Shown here: positions 7,705-16,016 of the stretch, piece after piece
How the letters are laid out: every line of letters begins with the position of its first letter
How positions within the stretch are numbered: the stretch's first letter is position 1
Assembly: GCA_036824005.1 (NCBI GenBank)
Contig: DAITBA010000005.1
Location: 62,001-126,000, forward strand
Source of the DNA: DAITBA01 sp036824005
GTDB lineage: Bacteria; Pseudomonadota; Gammaproteobacteria; Burkholderiales; Rhodocyclaceae
Direction: 5' to 3'
Length of the DNA: 64,000 nucleotides
Made by a program: the position numbers and the translations under genes
The notes under the pieces: generated by a model
What the model was told of the DNA's origin: nothing
Databases searched by the model: none
What the model saw: only the letters and a program-made list of their open reading frames with translations

Positions 7705-10203
7705 TCACGGCGACTCGCCGCGCACCAGCAGCGACAACTCCTCGGCGACAATGCGCTGATCGAGATCGAAGTAGTGCGTGTGGGCGTCGGCACCGATGCA
7801 GCGGTCCTTCCAGGCGCGGCCCTGGTCGTCCACGCCTGTCTGTTCGGCACCGTCGTAGCGCGTGGCATCCACCTGCAGGGGTGCGGGCAAGGAACCGTCC
7901 GGCGCTGCCCACAGCCAGCGTCCGACGTAATCGCCGCTGCCCCAGAGATTGGACCAGCGCGCCAGACCGAGTTCGTGCGGCCGGGGTCCCGTCCACTCGA
8001 CCCCCCCGACATGGCGTACGGTGCCGGTCATCCACTGGTAGAGCACCGGAAAGCGCAGCGCGTAGAGCTGACGCAGCGGGCTGCCGACGGTGAGCAGCCC
8101 GGGTTCGACGCTGTCGAGCCAGCGCCGCAGAACGGTGAGATCCACCTGTCCCGGCGCCGCCGGATCCGTGCCCAGTCGTTCGCGCTGCTGCAGGTAGCGC
8201 AGCAACTCGGCCGTGATCACCGTCCCCTGGCTGTGCGCGACGAACACGACCCGTCCGTAGCCCCGGCGGCGCACCTCGTCGAGCAGGGCGACGTAGCGCT
8301 CGATGATCTGGACGCGGCAGATCTTGTTGCGCGGGAACTCGCGAAAGTGATTGTCCACGTCGAGGGCGGCATCGAGCGGCGCGCGGAGCGACTTCAGCTC
8401 TTTGATCGCGACCTTGCCCAGCGCCAGCAGACCGGCCGCACCGCCCGCGACGCCGATGACGATGCCGCGCAGCCAGTCGCGCGACAGTTCTTCGATCAAC
8501 TCCGAGACCCGTTGCACCCGGCGGCTGAGCATCGGCAGCGCGTCCTGAAGCGCCGTGCGCTCCAGCTGCGCCATCAGCAGCACGATCGCGACGCCGACCG
8601 CGACGACGGCGACGGCCGTACCCCACACGCCGACCATGCGCTCGATGGCGCGGTAGCCGGCGCTCAGCCAGCGGCCCAGGCCACCCGTCGACGGCGAGGC
8701 GAGGCGCATTTCGCGCAGCAGGCTGGGCAGGAACACCAAGGCGATGAAGCCGAGCAGCGTCAGCATGATCAGCGCGACGAGGGAGAAGGTCGACGCATTG
8801 CGCTCGGCCCGCCAGTCGAGAAAATCGGCGCTGCAGGGCGCGCTCGGCGGGTCGGTGAACCACCAGGGCAGGTACGGCTCGCAACCCACCAGGGGGCGGA
8901 GCACCGCAGCGCCGAGCATGACGCCGATCATCAGACAGATAAGGAAAGCGCCGATGGAGGTGAACAGTCCCAGCCGCGCCGTGACCAGTGTCTGGCTGTG
9001 GTCGCGCCCGTGCGCGCGGCCGCGCCACTGCGCCCACTGCGATAGCACGACACTCGCCGCAACGAGCAGCGCCAGCAAAGGCCAGAAGATCGCATGGGCG
9101 AGCAGCCATAGCTCCAGTGCGCCCAGCGCGCCGACGACCCAGCCCGCTTTGTCGAGAAAGCCGTCGCGGTAACCGAACAGCACAATGCTCGCGAGCGTGA
9201 CCAGGTAGAGCAGGTGACCGATGCCCCACACAGCGCGGAAGCGCTGCTCGCAGAAGGCGAGGAACGCGCGCAGGACGAGGCTCAGCGTGCCCATCCAGGC
9301 GAGCATCAGCGTCAGGTAACCCCAGCGGCTGTCCGCGACGGTCCACGCCGCAGCGCCGGCTGCGACGCCGGCCAGCAGCGCCTGCCACCAGGGACGGTGC
9401 CGCCAGTAGACCAGCGCGGCGGCGGTGCCCAGGGCGGCCAGCGCCGCCGCCGCCGTGCGTGCGCCATTGGCATGCATGGCGAATACCAGCGCCGGCGCCA
9501 GAACAAGGGTGCACAACAGCAACTGCAGCGCCAGCAGCGCCAGCACGCGCGAGAACAGCCAGTCGGCGCTGCGCTGAACGCGCCCGAGCCAGGTCAGCTC
9601 GGCGCCGCCGGCCAGCCGCTCGGCCAGCGACAGCGCATCGACGCCCAGCCGCGACAGCCGAAACACCAGGGTGAACAGCTCGGCGACGATGCGCGCGACG
9701 CTGCCCGGCAGGCGCGACAGGTCGGCCCAGTACATCTCGAAAACATCGGCGCGCAGTTGCGGGCCGTCGACGGCGTGGACGGACACCGGCGTCGGTTCGG
9801 CAGGTCGATCGCTGCGCGCCTGGCGCGCCTTGGCGAGCAGGTAATCGGTGAAGCGCACGCCGACATCCGCCGACTCATCGCGGGGCACGGCGCTGTTGCG
9901 CTGCGCGCGGGCCGTTGGCACGCCGCCGATGGCATCGTCGAGAAAGTCGCTGCGCCAGGATTGGCGCAGGGATTTGCGGCCCCGATCACGCCAGCGGGTC
10001 GGCCACCAGCGCCGGTAGACCACGGCGGGGTCCACCGGCGGCACGGGCAGCGGCAGTTCCTGCCGCTGTACGCTGCCGCCCCAGGTAGCAGCGAGCTGCA
10101 ATGCAACTGCTTCGCCGGTGTCACCGCGCCGCTGGTCGGCGATGCCATGCACTGCGATCACGGCGACGCGGTCGACATTCGCGGACGAGTTCATGGCGTC
10201 CAT
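7705..10203 (-). CDS. Large membrane protein with split alpha/beta-hydrolase motifs
   Basis: 832 residues. The N-terminus has VAVIAVHGIADQRRGDTGE (residues ~13-31), the strand and HG oxyanion turn of an alpha/beta hydrolase. Around residue 657 comes VVFVAHSQGTVITAELLRYL, a nucleophile elbow with serine in HSQGT. Between them lie roughly ten hydrophobic segments (~215-560), so the hydrolase fold seems to carry a membrane insertion. The C-terminal part includes a D-rich region and HTHYFDLDQRI, which may supply the catalytic histidine. A GGGAG ribosome site 6 nt before ATG at 10203 supports the start. A lipase/esterase-like activity on membrane substrates is an inference. A GGDEF gene lies 81 bp upstream on the same strand. 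Confidence 0.75.
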   Translation of the reverse strand: MDAMNSSANVDRVAVIAVHGIADQRRGDTGEAVALQLAATWGGSVQRQELPLPVPPVDPAVVYRRWWPTRWRDRGRKSLRQSWRSDFLDDAIGGVPTARAQRNSAVPRDESADVGVRFTDYLLAKARQARSDRPAEPTPVSVHAVDGPQLRADVFEMYWADLSRLPGSVARIVAELFTLVFRLSRLGVDALSLAERLAGGAELTWLGRVQRSADWLFSRVLALLALQLLLCTLVLAPALVFAMHANGARTAAAALAALGTAAALVYWRHRPWWQALLAGVAAGAAAWTVADSRWGYLTLMLAWMGTLSLVLRAFLAFCEQRFRAVWGIGHLLYLVTLASIVLFGYRDGFLDKAGWVVGALGALELWLLAHAIFWPLLALLVAASVVLSQWAQWRGRAHGRDHSQTLVTARLGLFTSIGAFLICLMIGVMLGAAVLRPLVGCEPYLPWWFTDPPSAPCSADFLDWRAERNASTFSLVALIMLTLLGFIALVFLPSLLREMRLASPSTGGLGRWLSAGYRAIERMVGVWGTAVAVVAVGVAIVLLMAQLERTALQDALPMLSRRVQRVSELIEELSRDWLRGIVIGVAGGAAGLLALGKVAIKELKSLRAPLDAALDVDNHFREFPRNKICRVQIIERYVALLDEVRRRGYGRVVFVAHSQGTVITAELLRYLQQRERLGTDPAAPGQVDLTVLRRWLDSVEPGLLTVGSPLRQLYALRFPVLYQWMTGTVRHVGGVEWTGPRPHELGLARWSNLWGSGDYVGRWLWAAPDGSLPAPLQVDATRYDGAEQTGVDDQGRAWKDRCIGADAHTHYFDLDQRIVAEELSLLVRGESP

Positions 10204-10284
10204 TACATCTCCCTTCGCATAGGCGCGCCATCAGGCGGCGCATTGTCCGTCGGCATCGCCTCGGCCGCACGGGCGGCCGCACCG

Positions 10285-11421
10285 TCAGTGCAGCGCCACC
10301 ACTTTGTCTCGGCCGGAGGACTTGGCCTTGTACAAAGCCGCATCTGCCCGGGCGAAGGTCTGCATCACCGACTCGCCGCGCCGGTACTGCACCACGCCCA
10401 CAGACACGGTGATCGTGCAGCCCTTCGCTGCGCCGTCGAAGTCGAGGGCGCGCGCCTGGTCACGAATGCGCTGGGCATGGACGAGGGCGCCCTCCAGGTT
10501 GGTGTTGGAAAGAATCTGCACGAATTCTTCGCCCCCGTAGCGACCAAACACATCGGTGGCGCGCAGCCGCGCCTGCACTGCGTGCGCGAATGCCTTCAGC
10601 ACTTCGTCGCCGGCGAGATGGCCGTTGTTGTCATTGACATGCTTGAAATGGTCGATGTCGATGATGCACAGGCTGAACAGCTCGCCAAAGCGATCGCAAC
10701 GCTGCTTCTCTGCCTCCATGGCGGCGGTGATCACGCGGCGGTTGAACACGCCGGTGAGCTCATCGCGCCGCGCCTGATCCTCGATGTCCTCCAGCCGAAC
10801 GCTGGCATCGGTGAGTTCCTGGCGCAGCTTGCGCACGTAGCCGCCAATGAGAATGAACCAGGGCATGGTCAGAACCAGCGTCAGCAGATGGATCAGATCC
10901 TCGCGCACGATGCGCTCGTCGCCGCCCGCGTAGGTGCGAACGCCGATCATCAGCACGAACGCACCGAGCGCGACCGCGGCAATGATTGCCAGCTTGCGTG
11001 TCGACAGGCGCAGCATGCCGAACATCAGAGCAAGAAAGAAGAAGGAGACGGAGGCGAGCCGTGTGGCGGGGGCGGTGTAGATGACGTAAATCATCGTCAG
11101 CACGGCAGACAACACCTGCGCGGTGGTCAGACTGGGGTCGGCGAAGCGCAGGTTCAGTCCTGATCGAAAAATGATATAGAAAGCGACGACGAGGCCGAAG
11201 ATCAGCGCCGCGCCTTCCACGAGCGCATCGCGCTCCAGAGCGCCGTTGAGATGAAAAATGAACAGGACAAACAGGTACAGCAGAGACACGCCGCTCGCCA
11301 ACAGATAGCGGCGGATGCGAATGGCCTGCGTGCCGTCGGCCCGTTGAGGAATGGAAAGCCAGTCCACTTTTTCTTTTTGCGTTCCGCGAAAGTCAGTCCA
11401 GAACCTGCGCTGCCACGGCAT
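10285..11421 (-). CDS. Membrane-anchored diguanylate cyclase (GGDEF)
   Basis: 378 residues. Six hydrophobic segments fill residues ~38-200 (starting around LLASGVSLLYLFVLFIF), followed by a short coiled coil and a GGDEF domain from about residue 215 (RRDELTGVFNRR). The active loop is GGEEF at 296-300 and an RATD inhibitory site lies at 287-290, so an active, feedback-controlled enzyme is expected. No extra sensory domain of a known type is visible; the membrane region may sense. It makes cyclic di-GMP. It is the second such enzyme within 6 kb and lies 81 bp upstream of the membrane hydrolase gene, possibly co-transcribed with it. Confidence 0.93.
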   Translation of the reverse strand: MPWQRRFWTDFRGTQKEKVDWLSIPQRADGTQAIRIRRYLLASGVSLLYLFVLFIFHLNGALERDALVEGAALIFGLVVAFYIIFRSGLNLRFADPSLTTAQVLSAVLTMIYVIYTAPATRLASVSFFFLALMFGMLRLSTRKLAIIAAVALGAFVLMIGVRTYAGGDERIVREDLIHLLTLVLTMPWFILIGGYVRKLRQELTDASVRLEDIEDQARRDELTGVFNRRVITAAMEAEKQRCDRFGELFSLCIIDIDHFKHVNDNNGHLAGDEVLKAFAHAVQARLRATDVFGRYGGEEFVQILSNTNLEGALVHAQRIRDQARALDFDGAAKGCTITVSVGVVQYRRGESVMQTFARADAALYKAKSSGRDKVVALH

Positions 11422-11669
11422 TGTACAGGGTTGCGCGCCTGCCCCGGCGTCGGCCGCGGAGGCGCACCGGCAAGCCCCATGTCATCGGCCGCATGATTCT
11501 TGAAAGATGTGTTCGCCAAAAAAACGCGCCCAGAAAACTCGGGTGATCGGCGAGCAGGCCGTGCGTCCCCCTTGGTCCGAAGGTGACGGTCAGAGTAAAG
11601 CCGACCCGGGCTCACGGCCGGCGCCTGGTGTGCGAGGCCGCCAAGAAAGGCTACCCACGCGGATGGCAT

Positions 11670-12110
11670 TCAATCCGGAATATCGGGTTCGACGAGCCAG
11701 GCGAGTTGAACGAGCGACTCTTGCCAGCCGAGGTAGCACAACTCGGCCGGAATCACGTCGGGTACGCCGTCTTGCAGGACATCCAACTCGGTCCCGCACG
11801 AGACCGCGCGCAGCGTGACCGTCGTCTGCATTTCGCCGGGCAGATTGGCATCCTCGAACTTGTCCGTGTAGCGAATGCGTTCGCCTGGCACGAGTTCGCG
11901 ATAGGTGCCGCCGAAGGAATGACTGTTACCGGTGGTGAAATTTGCGAACGTCATCCTAAAGCTGCCGCCGACGCGGGCATCGAGGTTATGGACCTTGCAG
12001 GTGAACCCGTGCGGCGGCAGCCACTTGGCGACGGCCTCGGCATCGAGGAAGGCCCGGTAGATCTTTTCGGGTTTCGCGCGCAGTACGCGATGCAGACGGA
12101 TCGTCGACAT
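11670..12110 (-). CDS. SRPBCC (AHSA1/START-like) family protein
   Basis: 146 residues beginning MSTIRLHRVLRAKPEKIYRA, with AVAKWLPPHGFTCKVHNLD, GGSFRMTFANFTTGN and a C-terminal LGWQESLVQLAWLVEP. This is the standard order of the AHSA1-type START-like fold, a hydrophobic-cavity domain used for ligand binding or stress-related co-chaperone-like roles; its ligand cannot be deduced. Full length, with a GGAGA site just before ATG at 12110. It is alone between a GGDEF gene (248 bp away, nothing else recognised in the gap) and an insertion-sequence scar. Confidence 0.88.
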   Translation of the reverse strand: MSTIRLHRVLRAKPEKIYRAFLDAEAVAKWLPPHGFTCKVHNLDARVGGSFRMTFANFTTGNSHSFGGTYRELVPGERIRYTDKFEDANLPGEMQTTVTLRAVSCGTELDVLQDGVPDVIPAELCYLGWQESLVQLAWLVEPDIPD

Positions 12111-12224
12111 GGTGGTCTCCTTAGGGTTGGTTTCGGGTTTTCCGTCGGCTAGTCGAACGGGGCGGTGCCGAATCGAATTGCCCCCTTTAGGTCGTCCGAA
12201 CGGAAGGTAGGAAATCCGTCAACC

Positions 12225-12500
12225 ATGGAACATGACGGACATGAAGACGAGCAGTTCACGCACGAACAGATCATTGGTTTCCTCGGGCAAGCGGAGCCCG
12301 GGGTGTTTTTCAAAGATCGGTGCCGCAAGGCCGTGTTCTCTGGCGCCACGTTCTGCAAGCGGCAGGTCAAGGTCGGTGGCATGGACGTGTCGGATGCCAA
12401 GCGGCTGAACGAGTCGCACGGCGAGAACGCCGAGCGCGAGAAACTGTTGGCCGAGGTGCATCTGGACATTGCCGTACTCGAAAGGGTCTTCGGGTGTCGG
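12225..12500 (+). mobile_element. IS3-family transposase OrfA remnant
   Basis: The translation from about 12225 reads FTHEQIIGFLGQAEPGV, then CRKAVFSGATFCKRQVK, VGGMDVSDAKRLNESHGEN and REKLLAEVHLDIAVLERVFG. It follows residue by residue the OrfA protein of the IS407/IS51 group of IS3 elements (RFTEEQIIGFLKQAEAG..., helix-turn-helix, leucine-zipper end). Several core positions are changed, no OrfB follows, and no terminal inverted repeats or target duplications are visible, so this is a scar and not a working element. It abuts the 3' end of the ClpX-like gene on the opposite strand. Confidence 0.8.
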
Positions 12501-12543
12501 CTCCGATTGAATTGTGACCAGCCGTGGAGTGCGCCCCGGGCCG

Positions 12544-13536
12544 CTAAGGGCTCAACTGCGGCGGCTCGAACAGCGACCGGATCGTGACGCGCCGAATCGT
12601 TGGCTGATCCGGCACCGCGTACATCACATCGGTCATCATTTCCTCGAAGATGCCGCGCAGGCTGCGGGCGCCGGCCTTGTATTCGATGGCCAGCTCGGCG
12701 ATCTGGCGGAAGACCTCGGGCGCGACCTGCAGCGTGACGCCGTCGACCGCCAGCATCGCCTGGAACTGCCGATAGATGGCGTTCTTCGGCTCGGTCAGGA
12801 TGCGGACCAGCATGTCCTGCGTCAGTTCGTGCAGCCGGGTGACAACCGGCAGGCGGCCGGCGAATTCCGGGATCAGGCCGAATTCGAGCAGGTCGGTCGG
12901 CTTGACCCGCGCGTTCAGGCGATCGAGGATCTTCTGGTCGTCGCCGCCGCCGGTCGAGATGAAGCCGAAGGTATGCGTCCTGGTCAGGATGGTGTCCAGC
13001 CCGACGAAGGCGCCGCCGCAGATGAACAGGATGTGGGTCGTGTCGAAATGGCGTCCGTCCCTGAGCCGGACCGGCGCGCCTTCCATGATCTTGAGCAGCG
13101 CGTGCTGCACGCTCTCGCCCGAGCTGCCGTGGGCGGCGGCGCCCGCCGCCCGGAGCTTGTCGATCTCGTCGACGAAGACGATGCCGCGCTGGGCGCGGGC
13201 GGGATCGCCGCCGGCGCGTTCGATCAGGCGGTGCAGAATGGCCTCGATCTCGTCGCCGACGAACTGCGTCTGTGCCAGCGACGTGGCATCGACCGTCACG
13301 AAGGGCAAGTCGAGGATGCGCGCCAGCGTTTCGCACAGCAGCGTCTTACCGGAGCCGGTCGGGCCGATCAGCAGGATGTTGCTCTTGGTCAATTCGACCT
13401 GGTCGGGTACGACCTGCGCCATCCGGCGATAGTGAGCGTGCATGGTGACGGCCAGGACCCGCTTGGCCGCATCCTGGCCGATTACATGGTCGTTCAGGCG
13501 GGCGACGATTTCGCTGGGCTTGAGCAGGCTGGACAT
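12544..13536 (-). CDS. ClpX-like AAA+ ATPase lacking the zinc-binding domain
   Basis: 330 residues from the ATG at 13536 (MSSLLKPSEIVARLNDHVIGQ). Walker A GPTGSGKT is at ~58-65, Walker B VFVDEIDK at ~120-127, and the sensor-2 arginine region (GARSLRGIFEEMM) is intact, so ATPase activity is expected. Compared with true ClpX (about 420 residues) the N-terminal C4 zinc domain is absent, the pore-1 GYVG reads QFVG, the RKH loop is shortened to VRLRDGRHFDT, and the ClpP-docking IGF tripeptide reads FGF in a different loop context. It is probably a paralogue with other substrates or partners. It is not next to clpP or lon, as the housekeeping clpX usually is. Confidence 0.88.
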   Translation of the reverse strand: MSSLLKPSEIVARLNDHVIGQDAAKRVLAVTMHAHYRRMAQVVPDQVELTKSNILLIGPTGSGKTLLCETLARILDLPFVTVDATSLAQTQFVGDEIEAILHRLIERAGGDPARAQRGIVFVDEIDKLRAAGAAAHGSSGESVQHALLKIMEGAPVRLRDGRHFDTTHILFICGGAFVGLDTILTRTHTFGFISTGGGDDQKILDRLNARVKPTDLLEFGLIPEFAGRLPVVTRLHELTQDMLVRILTEPKNAIYRQFQAMLAVDGVTLQVAPEVFRQIAELAIEYKAGARSLRGIFEEMMTDVMYAVPDQPTIRRVTIRSLFEPPQLSP

Positions 13537-13617
13537 CGGATGCTTCCGCAAGGGCAATCGCCGGATGCTAAGCTGGTTGGGCTGTCAGGTAAAGCGCGCC
13601 CTGCGGCCTTGCGGTCC

Positions 13618-13722
13618 GTCATCGATCTCGCGCGCTGGCCCATGCGGGTGGGCTACATGAAACGCGTCGCTGCGCGGCCCAAGGTGCAGGAGGCGCTGAA
13701 GGCCGAAGGCTTGGTCACGTAA
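13618..13722 (+). pseudogene. Glutathione S-transferase C-terminal remnant
   Basis: The plus-strand frame ending at 13722 reads VIDLARWPMRVGYMKRVAAR then PKVQEALKAEGLVT. This matches the last ~30 residues of bacterial glutathione S-transferases (L..YPNL..YM.RVAARPAVQ.ALKAEGL). No other part of the enzyme is found upstream, where the ClpX-like gene occupies the opposite strand. It ends 4 bp before the dioxygenase gene, so a GST gene probably once preceded that gene and was cut by a rearrangement. Confidence 0.55.
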
Positions 13723-13726
13723 CGCA

Positions 13727-14539
13727 ATGAAAGCGCTGCCCACGCTATTCCTCTCCCACGGCTCGCCGATGCACGCCGTCGAAGCCGGCCGGGCAGGGGC
13801 GGCGTGGGCGCGCCTTGGCGAGCGCATCGGCAAGCCCCGCGCCGTGCTGATCGCCTCGGCCCACTGGGAAAGCGAGTGGCCGATGCTCACGGCTGCGACC
13901 AGGCCCGAGACGATCCACGACTTTGGCGGCTTCCCAGCGCAACTGTACGCCCTGGACTATCCGGCCCCCGGCGCCCCCGACGTGGCGAATCGCGCCATCG
14001 AACTGCTCAAGGCGCACGGCATCCCGGCCAGCGCCAACGGCTGCCGGGGCCTCGATCACGGCGCCTGGGTGCCTTTGCGCCACCTGTACCCGACGGCCGA
14101 CGTGCCGGTCACGCAGCTGTCCCTGCAGCCGCAGTTGCCCGCCACCCATAGCCTGAAGGTTGGTCGGGCGCTGGCGCCGCTCGCGGATGAGGGCGTGTTG
14201 ATCGTCGGCTCGGGCCACCTTACGCACAACCTGAGCGAGTGGATCGCCGCGGCGCGCGGCAACGGACTGTGTGTCGGTCAGTCGGGCTACGCGCCCTACG
14301 TGGAGCAGTTCCGGGCCTGGGTCGACGCCGCCCTGCGCGACGAGGATGCCGAACGCGTCACGCGCTGGGCGAACGAGGCGCCGCACGCCCGCCGCGCCCA
14401 CCCCACGGACGAGCATTTTCTGCCCTTGCCACTGGCATACGGCGCGGCCGGGTCGCGCCCGCAGGTCGAGCGCATCGAGCTGGGCGCAGACAGTGGCGTG
14501 CTGGCGATGGATGCCTACGTGTTTGCGCCGGAAGCCTGA
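13727..14539 (+). CDS. ygiD: Class III extradiol dioxygenase, 4,5-DOPA dioxygenase family
   Basis: 270 residues, the normal size for the YgiD/DODA branch of the LigB superfamily. It begins MKALPTLFLSHGSPMHAV (first metal histidine in SHGSP), then SAHWESEW, GLDHGAWVPL (second histidine), GSGHLTHNL and HPTDEHFLPLPLA. These are the conserved metal-ligand and catalytic histidine motifs. The enzymes cleave catechol-like rings with O2 using Fe or Zn in the cytoplasm; the natural substrate in most bacteria is unknown. It is convergent with a phasin-like gene and not linked to a complete aromatic pathway here. Confidence 0.92.
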   Translation: MKALPTLFLSHGSPMHAVEAGRAGAAWARLGERIGKPRAVLIASAHWESEWPMLTAATRPETIHDFGGFPAQLYALDYPAPGAPDVANRAIELLKAHGIPASANGCRGLDHGAWVPLRHLYPTADVPVTQLSLQPQLPATHSLKVGRALAPLADEGVLIVGSGHLTHNLSEWIAAARGNGLCVGQSGYAPYVEQFRAWVDAALRDEDAERVTRWANEAPHARRAHPTDEHFLPLPLAYGAAGSRPQVERIELGADSGVLAMDAYVFAPEA

Positions 14540-14788
14540 GCTTCCAGGCATACAAGCGCCAGTCACTTGCCGGTGACATGGCCGGTCGTCAGCACTTGGG
14601 CTGGCGTACGAACTCGGTTTCTCGGGGTGCCGTGGCCGGGCATTGCATTTCCAGCCCTGCCTTGCCGCGCTCGTGGCTGGAGGCGACGAAGTTCCATCAG
14701 ATGGGCCGGCATTTATTCAGCGGCCCGTTGTCGATGACGACCAACTGTGCGCACAGCTTCGACGCCCCGCGATAAAGCCATTAGCCTG

Positions 14789-15625
14789 CTATTGCCGCAC
14801 GGTCCGGGCCAGCGCGCTCACCCTCAGGCGCCTCTTATGGGTGGACAACAAGCGCAGGGCATCCTCGACATAACGCTTCGAGGAGAGCTTGTTGGCGATG
14901 TACTTGTTCAGGAGGTCTAACCACCGATCGTGGATATCGCAGTTGGCGGCGAGTCCTTCGTCGGCTAAAGGGCAGTCGGGGCAACGCGTCTGCGTCGCCT
15001 GCGCGTACACAGCCCTCCTTTGCCAGGCCTGTCGGTAGCGCTCGGCATACCGTTCAATCCACTCGATCGCCAGCTTGTTCCGCTGTTCGGCCGGGCACGT
15101 TGCGACATAGCGCTGGATGGCGGCCATCTGATCCCGCATGAACTCTTCGTGCGTGAGATGGAGTTGCCCGTCGGCGAAGGCGAAGCGCACCAGCAGGGCA
15201 AGCATGGGATCGTCGATGGAGAACGTGCTCTCTTCCCGTCCGAGCAAACATGCGCCTTGCAGGGCGTGGGATCGCGCTTTGTTCGCCTGTCGCGCTTCCT
15301 TTCCCCAGTCCCAGAAATCGAGAGTATCGGTCAACCATTGACCCAGCTCGTTCTGGGTCTGGACGTAGTGTTCCCACACCCGCTGGGCGTTCGCCACCCA
15401 CTTCTCGCCGTATTCGGCGGCAAGTCGTGTCTCGTCGCCGAGCATGTTCGGCACATCCTTCACCTGCAGCGGGGCGACAAGGCAGTGGAAAGCCATCGCG
15501 GCGCACTCCCCCATGAAGGTGAACTCCCGCTCGGATAAGCGCTGCATGCTCAGCGCGCCGATCTGGTTAAGCTCGACGAAGGAGTCCCAGCTGGCCCTAC
15601 CTATCGCGTTGATCTGCTGCCACAT
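14789..15625 (-). CDS. Phasin-like protein with an additional cysteine-containing C-terminal region
   Basis: 278 residues. The first ~115 residues look like a phasin: helical, starting MWQQINAIGRASWDSFVELN, with the KDVPNMLGDETRLAAEYGEK segment that matches the repeated K-D-P-x-E-L-x-x-x-Q block of PhaP proteins, then a second amphipathic helix. Residues ~125-278 are not recognised; they hold a CPDC pair followed by a third cysteine (CDIHDRW), a basic tail and another helical block. Phasins coat polyhydroxyalkanoate granules. A 31-bp palindrome lies 43 bp upstream. A role in PHA granule biology is an inference; the C-terminal part is new to me. Confidence 0.55.
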   Translation of the reverse strand: MWQQINAIGRASWDSFVELNQIGALSMQRLSEREFTFMGECAAMAFHCLVAPLQVKDVPNMLGDETRLAAEYGEKWVANAQRVWEHYVQTQNELGQWLTDTLDFWDWGKEARQANKARSHALQGACLLGREESTFSIDDPMLALLVRFAFADGQLHLTHEEFMRDQMAAIQRYVATCPAEQRNKLAIEWIERYAERYRQAWQRRAVYAQATQTRCPDCPLADEGLAANCDIHDRWLDLLNKYIANKLSSKRYVEDALRLLSTHKRRLRVSALARTVRQ

Positions 15626-16016
15626 CCGAGTCAGGTCTCCTCATACGGGGGGCGTTCGTCGAACAGCGAATGGAATTGTGCAGTGCACAATTCCATTCTA
15701 GAGACCGGGGTTCGTGTTGTCAATCGCAGGCAATGCCGCGTCAAGTCCGCAGCGCAATGGCTGCTCACCGATCATGTCTGGTCGGCTTCGCACGTCCTAA
15801 GCGCTACCGGTCCAGTCGAGCGAATCTTTCGGCAACCAGGGATGGCCTGGGCGCGGCCTGGAATCGCCGGCGCTTGCTGCCAGCCGCGCCGCGGGCGTCG
15901 AGGTAGGGCGTGTCGGTGGAAGTCAGTGCCAGAGAACTCGTCCGAAGGTGCGGCCGAGCAGCACGCGGCCGAGTTCGCGGGTCCGCAACGTGCGTGCAGG
16001 GCCAGGCGGCCTCACG
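15626..16016. other. Intergenic region upstream of the phasin-like gene
   Basis: 391 bp lying between the starts of the phasin-like gene and the end of the pirin gene. Apart from the palindrome at 15668-15698 I see no gene, hairpin terminator or repeat. Open frames here lack protein-like composition. The promoter of the phasin-like gene must lie in the first ~100 bp. Confidence 0.5.
15668..15698. promoter_or_regulatory. 31-bp perfect palindrome upstream of the phasin-like gene
   Basis: The arm GAATGGAATTGTGCA at 15668-15682 is repeated exactly as its reverse complement at 15684-15698 around a single G. The inner part, TTGTGCA-G-TGCACAA, has TGC/GCA-containing half-sites of the kind reported for PhaR, the repressor of phasin genes. 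It is 43 bp from the start codon, a fitting place for a repressor. There is no T-run, so a terminator is unlikely. The identity of the binding protein is inferred. Confidence 0.6.

Noticed and set aside
9214..11163. A 649-codon plus-strand open frame opposite the membrane hydrolase and GGDEF genes.
   Set aside because: Composition is glutamine/arginine-rich shadow sequence; the minus-strand genes carry clear domains.
12149..13336. Long minus-strand frame overlapping the ClpX-like gene and IS remnant.
   Set aside because: It is an out-of-frame shadow of the ClpX-like gene joined to antisense of the OrfA remnant.
15668..15698. The 31-bp palindrome as a factor-independent terminator.
   Set aside because: No T-run on either side and it sits upstream of a gene start, with no gene ending nearby.
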